Assembly (NCBI GenBank): GCA_021787775.1
Contig: JAJYLK010000027.1
Coordinates: 1 to 9,155 of the forward strand
DNA: 9,155 nt
Source: Actinomycetes bacterium
GTDB lineage: Bacteria > Actinomycetota > Thermoleophilia > BMS3ABIN01
Direction: 5' to 3'
Shown here: one piece after another, positions 1 to 6,771 of the stretch
Layout of the letters: each line of letters begins with the position of its first letter
Numbering within the stretch: the first letter of the stretch is position 1
Notes under the pieces: generated by a model
What the model saw: only the letters and a program-made list of their open reading frames with translations
Databases searched by the model: none
Told to the model about the DNA's origin: nothing
Made by a program: the position numbers and the translations under genes

Positions 1-988
1 CGACGGCGATCTCATCGAGATTCTGTCCACTGCGGCAGAGTTTGAGAACCTCGGCGGCGATGACCTCAGCCTGCCCCCGGATGCCGGCTCCGGTCAGGAC
101 CCGTAGCGAACCCCCTGCCGGAAAGTCCGTCAGTTTCTCCTGGAAAAGGTTGCCGGCCAGATGTTCGAGCGCCGGGCTGCGGTCGCTTGCGGACGGCGCA
201 TCCAGCATCAGCGATTCGCTGCCAGCCAGGCTTGCAAGCCGGGTAAAATGCAGTGACGGTGCGGCATAGGCCGGAAGGCCGCTGGCGTAGGGCAACGTGA
301 CCAGGACTTCATCCGCGGTCAGCGCCAGCTGCTCGATCACGTCATGCTGCAGGGAAGTAAAATCCCAAAATCCATCAACGATCACCGCCCTGTGCGCCAG
401 CAGGCCCGCATCTGCGGCCAGCGCCGTCAGGGCCCTCCTCTGCGCTCCTTCGGCATCGATGATCCCGGCATCGGCCAGTACCGCCCCGTATCGATCCAGC
501 AGCCGGTAAAGGTCCTTATTGAGGCCTTTCCGCCATTCATCACCGCCCGCCCACGAGCGGAGAGTCTTGCCCAGCTGTTCGACGCCGATTCCCAGCGACG
601 CCAGCTCGGCTGTGAGCTCTGAGAACGACCGCACGAAGCCGTCGAAGACGGACGAACCGGCGAGGCTGTGCAGCTGCGTCGAATCGATTACCGCACGCAC
701 GATCAGAAAGCGCTCGCCGGGGCTGATGATCCTGGCCCGCGCGCCGCTGGCATCCAGAATCCCGGCGCACAGGCCGTCGAAGGTCCCGACCTTGCCGCCG
801 ATGAGGACGCCCGGAGCGCCGCCGCTGCCAGCCGCGCGCAGAATCTCGCGGTGAAAGTGGCGCGCGTCCGGACCGCTGGGAGCGATGAACAACGGGTTGG
901 CCCCTCGCGCGGCCGCGTCGAGGAAAGCCGCGACGGCGTGCGCCGTCTTGCCGGCGCCGTTTGGACCGCAAACAAGCCTAAGGGACAA
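1..988 (-). CDS. AddB-like helicase/nuclease subunit, N-terminal part (cut by window edge)
   Basis: The reverse strand is open from the left edge to a TTG start at 986-988, giving 329 visible residues. An AGGAGA Shine-Dalgarno (995-1000 on the plus strand) sits five bases upstream, and an in-frame stop lies at 1013-1015, so no longer ATG start exists. Residues 8-15 read GPNGAGKT, a Walker A loop right at the N-terminus. The layout then matches AddB/RexB-type subunits: a segment like VLIGGKVGTFDGLC, a helical region, a degenerate motor segment (VIVDGFWDFTSLQ, then EVLVTLPY), and a RVLTGAG..GQAEVIAAEV motif at the cut end. The expected C-terminal PD-(D/E)XK nuclease domain would lie outside the window. 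AddB works with an AddA helicase to process DNA double-strand breaks for recombination. It overlaps the upstream small membrane gene by 11 bases, which suggests translational coupling. Family call fairly sure; nuclease activity not seen. Confidence 0.78.
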   Translation of the reverse strand, partial: MSLRLVCGPNGAGKTAHAVAAFLDAAARGANPLFIAPSGPDARHFHREILRAAGSGGAPGVLIGGKVGTFDGLCAGILDASGARARIISPGERFLIVRAVIDSTQLHSLAGSSVFDGFVRSFSELTAELASLGIGVEQLGKTLRSWAGGDEWRKGLNKDLYRLLDRYGAVLADAGIIDAEGAQRRALTALAADAGLLAHRAVIVDGFWDFTSLQHDVIEQLALTADEVLVTLPYASGLPAYAAPSLHFTRLASLAGSESLMLDAPSASDRSPALEHLAGNLFQEKLTDFPAGGSLRVLTGAGIRGQAEVIAAEVLKLCRSGQNLDEIAV

Positions 989-1322
989 AAGTATTCTCCT
1001 GCGAAATGATTTTCACCCGTGCCCCGGAAACAAACTGCAGCGCCGGCAGGGGACCAGGGAGCGGTTGCCCGCCATCTGTGACGCGGTACTGAATTATACG
1101 CCTGTCAACATCGCATGCGAAGCCGGCGCCGTCAGGACAGCCGCTCCCGGCCGCCAGAAGAACCTCTTCCTCGCCGAATGCGCCGGCGCGCCCGGCCCGG
1201 CCGGGTCTGGCTTCCCACGAAGCCTGCGTCAGCAGCAGCCAGTGGACACTGCCCAGCAGGCCCGCCACGAGGCAGCCCATCGAAAAGACAAACCAGAGAC
1301 CGGACATCACAGCTGCATCCAT
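978..1322 (-). CDS. Small single-pass membrane protein of unknown family
   Basis: This is a 114-residue reading frame starting at ATG 1320-1322, preceded by GGGGAAG (1326-1332). A TTG start at 1332-1334 would add four residues but lacks a good ribosome site. Residues about 7-28 form one hydrophobic stretch with the character of a transmembrane segment or uncleaved signal anchor (GLWFVFSMGCLVAGLLGSV). The remainder is soluble, with two cysteines (GSGCPDGAGFACDVD) that could pair, and ends in a short basic/beta-like tail. Codons favour G or C in third position like the neighbours, and the stop codon lies inside the start region of the AddB-like gene, as expected for an operon. I do not recognise the family and assign no function. 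It competes with an N-terminal extension of the plus-strand regulator frame, which looks non-coding. Confidence 0.6.
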   Translation of the reverse strand: MDAAVMSGLWFVFSMGCLVAGLLGSVHWLLLTQASWEARPGRAGRAGAFGEEEVLLAAGSGCPDGAGFACDVDRRIIQYRVTDGGQPLPGPLPALQFVSGARVKIISQENTFVP

Positions 1323-1364
1323 CTTCTTCCCCAATCATCCGTAAGCGGTTAGAATCCTGGTGGA

Positions 1365-1387
1365 ATAGTATCGGTTCGTCCGGACGG
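1365..1387 (-). promoter_or_regulatory. Candidate promoter/operator for the membrane protein-AddB pair
   Basis: In the 113-base divergent gap, the reverse strand reads CCGTCCGGA, eight bases, then TACTAT (-10-like, 1365-1370). The transcript would start about 36 bases before the ATG at 1322. A perfect 10-base palindrome, CGTCCGGACG, lies at 1377-1386. The spacing and TAnnnT element are those of the PafBC-dependent RecA-NDp promoter of mycobacteria (tTGTCRgtg-N8-TAnnnT, from memory), but only about four of nine upstream positions match, so this is tentative. Confidence 0.3.
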
Positions 1388-1421
1388 AAAAATTCGCCCC
1401 GGCGACTGGACTGCTGGCAGC

Positions 1422-1438
1422 AGGAAGGCGGCGCCATC
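1422..1438 (+). promoter_or_regulatory. Ribosome binding site deciding an ATC start
   Basis: AGGAAGG at 1422-1428 is followed after seven bases by ATC at 1436-1438, in frame with the WYL regulator. It is the only strong Shine-Dalgarno near the position where the family normally begins (residues SSDKGKLIRQL follow). The nearest in-frame ATG downstream (1490-1492) would remove the first helix of the helix-turn-helix, and the ATGs upstream (1115, 1178) lie in non-coding-looking sequence. Confidence 0.5.
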
Positions 1439-3502
1439 TCTTCGGATAAAGGCAAACTTATCAGGCAGCTCTCGCTGGTCGCTTACCTGATGTCGGTCGG
1501 CCGCAGAAAAGCCAGCACCTGGGATATCCGCCGCAACGTGGAGGAGTACGCCGGCATGAGCGACCAGGCGTTCGACCGGCGCTTTTACGCGGACCGGAAC
1601 GAACTGGCGCCGCTCGGCATCGACATCCTGAGTGACGCGGGCGAAGTCCAGGCGCACGCGGGCGGCTTTCCCGAAGGCACGCTTTACTGGCTGCCGCCCG
1701 AGAATTACTTTCTGCCTCCAGTGGAGTTTACGCGCGAAGAACTGTCGGCGCTGAGCTCCTGCCTGTGGCTGCTGGAAGGCCAGTTCGCCTACAGCGACGT
1801 CCTGCGGCTGGCGCTGCAGAACCTGGCGCTGGGCAGCGGCAATCCTCTCGAGGATCCCGCCGCCGATTACATCAACGTCAATCTCCTCTCCACCGGCTTC
1901 GACGCCGCCGCGGCCGACTGCCTCGCCAAGATCGACAAGGCTATCTCGCAGAACAAGACCATCCGCTTCGATTATCAGTCACTCGCGCGCGACGCGGCTG
2001 AAGAGCGGCACGTCGACCCCTACTGCCTGATGCTGACGCGGGGCGAATGGTACGTCGTGGGACACTCGCATGAACGCGATGGCATCCGCGTCTTCAAGCT
2101 GGGACGCATCCAGGGGAAGATACGCAACGCCACCAGGGCCGAGCATGATTTCACCGTCCCGGACGATTTTGACCGCCGGCGGTACGAGATCCTGGAGCCA
2201 TGGCAGTTCGGCCGGCAACAGGGGACGGCGGAGATCCGGCTCTCGCCGCGGATCAGCTGGCTGGTGGAACGAAACCTGAACCGGGCCGGCGATTTTGAAG
2301 CGCAGGCTGGCGGCGGTTCAATCTTCAGGACCGCGTACTCCGACGAAGGGCGTCTGTGCGATCTCGTGCTGGGCATGGGCGCCGATGCCGTGATTGAGAT
2401 GCCGGCCAGCTTGAGACAGTGCATGCGCGAACGCCTCGAGCAGTTGCAGTCGCTGCATGCGGGTGATTATCCCGAAGCCGGCAAGCAAACGCCGCCTGCC
2501 GCCGCCGCACCGGTTTCGCCGGCGGCGCCCCGGCAGGTGAAACCGGAGCGTTTCGCACGGCTGTCGACACTGGTAGCCTATCTGCTCGACCGGCTGGGAG
2601 ACGAAGAGACTGCTTTCCTGCCTGCCGCGGAGGCATGCGCCGATCTTGGCTATGACGGCCTGGACTCCCTGGGCCGGGATCTGGATCTGCTGCTGCTGGT
2701 AAGCGTGGATGCCGGCGGCTATCTCGTGGAGGGATATATCGAAGGCGACCGCCTGCGTGTCGAGCGCTGCGTCTATGGAGACCTGCTGAAGCGGCCGGCC
2801 CGCCTGTCGCGGCTGGAGGCGCGCGCGCTGCTGCTGGCGATCGATCTGGTGGGTGGCTATCTGATTTCGGGCGAACACCGTTCGCTGCGGACGGCGCGCG
2901 AAAAAGTCCTGCGCGCCAGCGGACTGGACGAGCAGCGTTCCATCCTGGTGGTGGAGGCCCAGGGCAGGGACGCGGTCATGGCGGAGACGATCTTCCGCGG
3001 GCTCGAGGAGCACAGGCTGCTCGAAATCGAGCACCTGTCGGAGCAAAGCGAGCAGGCGCGGCGGCGCCAGATCGAGCCCTACCTGCTGACCAGGACCGGC
3101 GGCGACTGGTATCTGATCGCCTGGTGCCGCAGCGCCGGAGGCGAGCGGGTTTTCCGGTTGCAGATGATAAAAGAGGCGGTGCTGCTGGATGAGGTATTCA
3201 CCCCACGCGACATCGATCTGGAATTCTACCGCGCCAATCCGGCGCTGCCCTCCGGCAGCGCAGCCCCCTGCCACGCGCGCGTGCGCTTCTCGCCCGCAGT
3301 CGCCCGGGTTGAAGCGGAGAAGAGGCCCGCGGCGGCACCCCAGCCCGGCGGCGGCCTCGTTGATGAGATCCCCTATTTTTCCCAGAACTGGCTCGTGCGC
3401 GAAATCCTTCGTTTCGGGGGCGAAGCGGTCGTGGAGTCACCGGCGGCGGCGCGCGCAGCGATTGCGCAGGAGGCGGCGCGACTGGCGGCGCGATATCGCT
3501 GA
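1436..3502 (+). CDS. Fused PafB-PafC-type WYL-domain transcriptional regulator
   Basis: About 688 residues holding two copies of the PafB/PafC plan in one chain. The first half has a helix-turn-helix (residues 1-60, KGKLIRQLSLVAYLMSVGRR...) and a WYL domain whose signature reads EWYVVGH (W205-Y206). A Pro/Ala-rich linker follows (about 346-371). The second half repeats a winged-helix-like region (ARLSTLVAYLLDRLGDEE...) and a second WYL domain with the canonical DWYLIAW (W558-Y559-L560), then a WCX-like C-terminal extension. In mycobacteria PafB and PafC are separate proteins forming a heterodimer that activates a LexA-independent DNA-damage response; fused versions occur in other actinobacteria. 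Divergence from an AddB-like repair gene fits that role (inference). WYL domains sense a nucleic-acid ligand, so this is a ligand-controlled activator rather than an enzyme. The start is uncertain: ATC 1436 is preferred because of its ribosome site; the open frame itself extends to ATG 1115. Confidence 0.85.
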   Translation: MSSDKGKLIRQLSLVAYLMSVGRRKASTWDIRRNVEEYAGMSDQAFDRRFYADRNELAPLGIDILSDAGEVQAHAGGFPEGTLYWLPPENYFLPPVEFTREELSALSSCLWLLEGQFAYSDVLRLALQNLALGSGNPLEDPAADYINVNLLSTGFDAAAADCLAKIDKAISQNKTIRFDYQSLARDAAEERHVDPYCLMLTRGEWYVVGHSHERDGIRVFKLGRIQGKIRNATRAEHDFTVPDDFDRRRYEILEPWQFGRQQGTAEIRLSPRISWLVERNLNRAGDFEAQAGGGSIFRTAYSDEGRLCDLVLGMGADAVIEMPASLRQCMRERLEQLQSLHAGDYPEAGKQTPPAAAAPVSPAAPRQVKPERFARLSTLVAYLLDRLGDEETAFLPAAEACADLGYDGLDSLGRDLDLLLLVSVDAGGYLVEGYIEGDRLRVERCVYGDLLKRPARLSRLEARALLLAIDLVGGYLISGEHRSLRTAREKVLRASGLDEQRSILVVEAQGRDAVMAETIFRGLEEHRLLEIEHLSEQSEQARRRQIEPYLLTRTGGDWYLIAWCRSAGGERVFRLQMIKEAVLLDEVFTPRDIDLEFYRANPALPSGSAAPCHARVRFSPAVARVEAEKRPAAAPQPGGGLVDEIPYFSQNWLVREILRFGGEAVVESPAAARAAIAQEAARLAARYR

Positions 3503-3508
3503 TTTATG

Positions 3509-3539
3509 CGCGGGCGCCGAATGTCATTATTGCGCCGCG
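3509..3539 (+). terminator. Hairpin after the WYL regulator, possible weak terminator
   Basis: CGCG-G-GCGC (3509-3517) pairs with GCGCCGCG (3532-3539), giving eight GC pairs with one bulged G and a 14-base loop, seven bases after the stop codon. There is no real T-tract after it (TTGTCAAGTTT), so termination would be inefficient or Rho-assisted. Confidence 0.35.
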
Positions 3540-3540
3540 A

Positions 3541-3584
3541 TTGTCAAGTTTGCTGTTTACGTTTCCATTCCCCTGGGCTACAAT
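3541..3584 (+). promoter_or_regulatory. Promoter of the TolB-like gene, with an overlapping PafBC-like box
   Basis: TTTACG (3556-3561), a 17-base spacer and TACAAT (3579-3584) make a plausible sigma-70-type promoter; the transcript would start near 3591, about 60 bases ahead of the gene. Overlapping it, TTGTCA at 3541-3546 is followed at the exact mycobacterial RecA-NDp spacing by TACGTT (3558-3563, matching TAnnnT). Only one of these two readings can be the active promoter core. Confidence 0.5.
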
Positions 3585-3649
3585 GAATCAGCGAGCCATC
3601 CGGCAGGCAGCTCCAGGCTTCACTCGAGCTTCCGGACACGGCCAAATGG

Positions 3650-5032
3650 ATGGGGGATCAGGGAATTCGCGTCTTGTATTTAAAAGTGGCTGTCTTTTTC
3701 AGCATTTTGTTTTCGCTGGCAGTGGCGCTCCAGGGCGCTGCCTATGCCATCACTCCCGTGCAGATATCTTCCGGCTTCTACCAGGGGCGGGCAGATGTCA
3801 GCGGCAGCATGGTCGCCTGGAAAAGGAAGATCCAGCGCTCTGACGGCACGCAGGATTACGACATCTTCCGGCACGATCTGACCGACCCGCTGGGTGAGGC
3901 GTATAACTTAAACATCACCGATGCTCAACCAGGCGATCAGATCAACCCCGTGACCAACGGTTCCGACATCGTCTGGGAAGACTGGCGCTCTGGTCACGGA
4001 GACATCTACATGAGCTTCCTCGGCATCGAGCAGCCACTGGTGACCGCGCCCGGGAATCAGGGCGTCCTGAGCATCAGCGGCGATACGGTTGTTTATGTCA
4101 GCAATCCGGCAGATGCCAACCTGCCGATCACCGATCCCGGCAACAAGGTATATTACATCGATCTCAGTGACCGCGTGCCTCATCCGGTCGATAACGACCC
4201 GGCGGCGACCGGGGCCCAGTGGGAGCCCCGTATCAGCGGCAACCGGGTCGTCTGGATGGACTACCGCAACGGGAACTGGGACATCTATGAAAAGGACCTG
4301 CCCTCCGGTCCGGAACGCCGCTTGACCACTAATCCCGGAGATGATGAATTCCCGGATATCAGCGGCGACATCGTCACCTGGCGTTCATATCAGAATGGAC
4401 AGTGGGACATCCACTGGATGAATCTGACCAACGGAGTCGAGCACGCCGCTACCAACGACCCTGCCTTCCAGGAATCCGTGCGGATCAGCGGCAGCCTGCT
4501 TGTATGGATGGACGGCCGCAGCGACCCGGATCCCGCCAGCCCCTCCGCCTACGATCTGTACATGGAGGACCTGAACACCGGCGTCCAGACAAAGATCGCC
4601 GACCGCAGCGTCTTGCCGGCATATCCGGCCATCGACGGCAACACGCTGGTATGGCAGGAGGCAAGCACGCGCATTATGGAGGCCCAGGTCCCCACAACCA
4701 GCGTAAACCTGTCACTCAGCATCCAGAATATCTATTGGGCTTCGGCCGCGGATTACGCCGGCCGGCTGCTTTCGATCCGCTACGCCATCTCGACCGCTCC
4801 GGATTCGGCCCCAGCCGGGTCGGTGCAGATTCTCGCCTCGCCGGCCACATCCGGGGTGATACTGGGCAGCTCCACGCCGGTGGCGGCAGGAGACATCCAG
4901 CCCGGACAGCAAACTGCCGCGGTGCTCAAGTACCTGGTGCCGGCGGGCGTTTCCTCGTTTGACACCACAGTCTACGCCAGCGCCCTGAGCGGCGACGGCG
5001 ACCTGGTCTATTTCCCCGGACCGCCGGCGTAA
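3650..5032 (+). CDS. Secreted TolB-like beta-propeller protein
   Basis: 460 residues. The N-terminus is a clear Sec signal peptide: basic K12, hydrophobic core about 13-28, and an AYA cleavage site after A33. The mature part carries seven repeats of the form I-S-G-x-x-V-V-W-x-D-x-R-x-G-x-x-D-I-Y, starting near residues 50, 101, 142, 195, 237, 279 and 328. These are the blades of a TolB/WD40-like (PD40-type) propeller. Residues about 350-460 are a Thr/Ser/Ala-rich beta domain resembling an Ig-like or CARDB fold, with no membrane anchor or sortase motif, so it is probably released or held by partners. Propellers of this kind bind proteins or glycans; no substrate can be named. ATG 3650 has no ribosome site; TTG 3674, nine bases after AGGGA, would give a tidier 25-residue signal peptide. 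Its 3' end overlaps the convergent peptidase gene by 25 bases. Confidence 0.8.
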   Translation: MGDQGIRVLYLKVAVFFSILFSLAVALQGAAYAITPVQISSGFYQGRADVSGSMVAWKRKIQRSDGTQDYDIFRHDLTDPLGEAYNLNITDAQPGDQINPVTNGSDIVWEDWRSGHGDIYMSFLGIEQPLVTAPGNQGVLSISGDTVVYVSNPADANLPITDPGNKVYYIDLSDRVPHPVDNDPAATGAQWEPRISGNRVVWMDYRNGNWDIYEKDLPSGPERRLTTNPGDDEFPDISGDIVTWRSYQNGQWDIHWMNLTNGVEHAATNDPAFQESVRISGSLLVWMDGRSDPDPASPSAYDLYMEDLNTGVQTKIADRSVLPAYPAIDGNTLVWQEASTRIMEAQVPTTSVNLSLSIQNIYWASAADYAGRLLSIRYAISTAPDSAPAGSVQILASPATSGVILGSSTPVAAGDIQPGQQTAAVLKYLVPAGVSSFDTTVYASALSGDGDLVYFPGPPA

Positions 5033-5598
5033 GACAAGGCGCGCAGATACAGGCGCAGCAGGCGGCGGAACAGGATGCGGCCCGCGGTGCACAGCCGGCG
5101 CAGCCATTTCCGCCAGCCGGCCGCCGCGATCAGACCGGCGCGTTTCCTGCCGGTCACAGCTATCAGCCATCCGAAAGCCTGACAGGGAAGACTGCCGAAC
5201 CTGACCGGCCGGCCGCCGATCGACATTCCCACCACCATCCCGAGGACCTCATCCCCGGTCAGCGGTTGGTCGGTGGTCCGGAGATTGTCCCCCATCGTCA
5301 CCACCGCCGGTTTGTCATCGCGTATGGAGTTGCTGACGATGCGGTGGACGACGACGCTGCCGGAACTGGTGCGCGCCATGACGATCTGACCAGGCCGGAG
5401 CGCCTGGAAACGGCAGCCGGCCACGGCGATAGTTTCGCCTGACCGGATAACGGGATGCATGCTGGAGCCGCTGGCCTGAAACTGGAACACCCCGCCCCGG
5501 GCCAGCACTTCGGCGGCAAGAGCGGCAAGGTCGACGCTGCCGACGCGAGCGGCCGGTCCGGAAGCGGTGCTACCCCCCGCCAATGATGTTCCGGACAT
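5008..5598 (-). CDS. S24/S26-type serine peptidase, candidate leader peptidase of the RiPP locus
   Basis: 196 residues. Residues 42-59 carry the signal-peptidase/LexA-type box A-S-G-S-S-M-H-P-V-I-R-S-G-E; S46 just before Met is the expected nucleophile. It is followed by PGQIVMAR (69-76), a V-V-H-R-I motif with H85, and GDN...D (103-110). A His in place of the usual Lys is the pattern of the archaeal/SipW/ER branch (S26B, Ser-His). There is no N-terminal transmembrane helix; instead the last 45 residues form a strongly basic amphipathic stretch (W162, W165, many R/K) that could lie on the membrane or bind a partner. It starts inside the 3' end of the kinase gene (29-base overlap) with no strong ribosome site, implying coupling. 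In RiPP loci such proteins are plausible leader-cleaving enzymes; that role is inferred. Confidence 0.75.
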   Translation of the reverse strand: MSGTSLAGGSTASGPAARVGSVDLAALAAEVLARGGVFQFQASGSSMHPVIRSGETIAVAGCRFQALRPGQIVMARTSSGSVVVHRIVSNSIRDDKPAVVTMGDNLRTTDQPLTGDEVLGMVVGMSIGGRPVRFGSLPCQAFGWLIAVTGRKRAGLIAAAGWRKWLRRLCTAGRILFRRLLRLYLRALSYAGGPGK

Positions 5599-6445
5599 AT
5601 TCGACCGCGTCCGGTTCTGGCACGAAGCCCATCTGATAGCCTGGCAATGCCTGCGCCAGGCCGGCGGCCAGACCGGTGCTGAAATTCATGCCCTCCTCGT
5701 TCCAGAAGGTGGGAAATGACCGGGCCATGAGGCGCGAGGCTACCTGGGCTGGCTTTAACCGGGAAGCGCTGTTGGCATCGGCATGTCCGATGAAGAAGAC
5801 CGCCTTGAGCGGCACGCCGGCCGGGTCCGCCAGGCCGGCGTCACCATGCCACGGCGTGCCGTGGATCCAGAAACCGCCATCCCGCTGCGTGATGATGATG
5901 CGGTCATCGCTCAGGACCGTGACTCGCTCATCCGCGTCCCAGAGCCGCGAGAAGGTGCTCTTGCCCGAACCGGAGACTCCGAGAAAAAGAACGCCGGCGC
6001 CGCCGTCGCTGACGCCGCTGGCATGCACCTCCAGACCGTGGCCCCGGGCCAGCAGATTCACCGACAGCACCTCATCGAGAGGATAGGTGAAGGGGAAGTA
6101 ACCCGGCAGTTGCGAAGTGACCGCGTTATCGGTATAAGTCGTCCCCGCGCTGAAATCCTCGTCGATCAGTGCGATCTGGTATGGCCCTTTGCCATGGGTG
6201 CTGCTATGCATCGAGATCAGAAACTGTTCGCCGGCGCGCCACAGCTTCCACGCCCCGAGCGAATCAAACACCAGCTCCCCGCTCCAGGACGGAATGCCGC
6301 CGCCGCGCGAGGTCAGACAGAAGTCCGCCCCGACCGCCTCGTTGACAAAAGGCTGGTAAGAATCAGGTATCTCGAAAGCTTCAGCGCCCTCGGCGCAACT
6401 TACTTCGAAGACCAGCTCGCCTATCATGAATTTGGCATTACGCAT
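5570..6445 (-). CDS. HPr kinase-like (HprK-related) protein of the RiPP locus
   Basis: 291 residues. The core of the HPr kinase fold is intact: HASG at 141-144, Walker A GVSGSGKST at 156-164, LSDDR at 178-182 with the acidic pair D180-D181, and GTPWHGD at 196-202. The first 130 residues are a variable domain found in RiPP- and polysaccharide-linked HprK relatives, not the HPr-sensing domain of true HprK. No HPr gene is nearby. Homologues in some lasso-peptide clusters phosphorylate the side chain of the C-terminal Ser of the precursor (established for ThcoK/PadeK-type kinases), and the precursor encoded just upstream ends in Ser. ATG 6443-6445 is the chosen start; the ribosome site is weak. 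It lies only about 25 bases past an intrinsic terminator, so its expression probably depends on read-through and is lower than that of the precursor. Confidence 0.82.
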   Translation of the reverse strand: MRNAKFMIGELVFEVSCAEGAEAFEIPDSYQPFVNEAVGADFCLTSRGGGIPSWSGELVFDSLGAWKLWRAGEQFLISMHSSTHGKGPYQIALIDEDFSAGTTYTDNAVTSQLPGYFPFTYPLDEVLSVNLLARGHGLEVHASGVSDGGAGVLFLGVSGSGKSTFSRLWDADERVTVLSDDRIIITQRDGGFWIHGTPWHGDAGLADPAGVPLKAVFFIGHADANSASRLKPAQVASRLMARSFPTFWNEEGMNFSTGLAAGLAQALPGYQMGFVPEPDAVEYVRNIIGGG

Positions 6446-6474
6446 ACATCACTCTGACAATCGAATCAGGATAT

Positions 6475-6510
6475 AAAAAGGGCGAGAGGACCAATGGTCC
6501 AGCTCGCCCT
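6475..6510 (-). terminator. Intrinsic terminator between precursor and kinase genes
   Basis: On the reverse strand AGGGCGAG (6503-6510) pairs with CTCGCCCT (6479-6486), and inside it GGACC pairs with GGTCC around a three-base loop. That is 13 pairs with one small internal loop, followed at once by TTTTT (6475-6479) and more AT. It lies 27 bases after the precursor stop codon and is the strongest terminator in the window. Confidence 0.85.
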
Positions 6511-6536
6511 ACCGAATCATTAGTGCCGGATCCGCG

Positions 6537-6710
6537 CTAGCTCGCGACGTTGGAGCAGCTTTCATGAAACACGCCGCTGCACCAGCCTGCGGGCGGACCG
6601 GAAACCTGGGGCGCTACGCACTTGCAGGCATAAAGCACTGCTTCCTCCGCCACCAAAGGCACCCTTTCAACCGTCGGCGTTTCATATATTTTACGCCCAA
6701 CCTGTCCCAT
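6537..6710 (-). CDS. RiPP precursor peptide, 57 residues
   Basis: A short frame found by reading the gap between kinase and maturase. It starts at ATG 6708-6710 behind a strong purine-rich site (GGGAAGGGG, 6717-6725, six bases upstream), stops at TAG 6537-6539, and is closed by an upstream in-frame stop at 6735-6737. The leader opens MGQVGRKIYETPTVERVPLV (1-20), whose Y9-x-x-P12-x-V14 resembles the motif that PqqD-like recognition domains bind in lasso leaders. Then come A21-E22-E23-A24-V25-L26-Y27-A28, and a core with C29-x-C31, G38-P39-P40, W43-C44-S45-G46, C52 and C-terminal S57. Four cysteines in the last 29 residues suit radical SAM thioether formation. It lies between maturase and kinase, with its own promoter and terminator. 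The leader/core boundary is not certain; cleavage somewhere around residues 21-28 is a guess. I do not recognise a named family. Confidence 0.85.
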   Translation of the reverse strand: MGQVGRKIYETPTVERVPLVAEEAVLYACKCVAPQVSGPPAGWCSGVFHESCSNVAS

Positions 6711-6730
6711 CCGTTTCCCCTTCCCGTAGT

Positions 6731-6743
6731 GGTTTTACAAACC
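6731..6743 (-). other. Small hairpin in the precursor 5' leader
   Basis: GGTTT-GTA-AAACC forms a perfect five-pair stem with a three-base loop just upstream of the precursor ribosome site (6717-6725). It could protect the 5' end of the short mRNA or influence translation; nothing more can be said. Confidence 0.3.
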
Positions 6744-6771
6744 TGCCAGGATCCCCGAAGCATCCCCAATA

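Noticed and set aside
540..971. Minus-strand Arg-rich open frame of 143 residues
   Set aside because: Out-of-frame reading of the AddB-like gene; the correct frame gives a Walker A and family motifs.
885..1352. Plus-strand open frame of 155 residues
   Set aside because: Composition without domain character, antisense to both the AddB-like start and the membrane protein; no ribosome site.
1115..1435. N-terminal extension of the WYL regulator frame (about 107 residues from ATG 1115)
   Set aside because: It is Arg/Pro/Ser-rich, unlike any domain of the family, has no ribosome site at 1115 or 1178, and lies antisense to the better-supported membrane protein gene.
2318..3274. Long minus-strand open frame of 318 residues
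   Set aside because: Exact antisense shadow of the second half of the WYL regulator in GC-rich DNA; Gln/Ala-rich with no fold signature.
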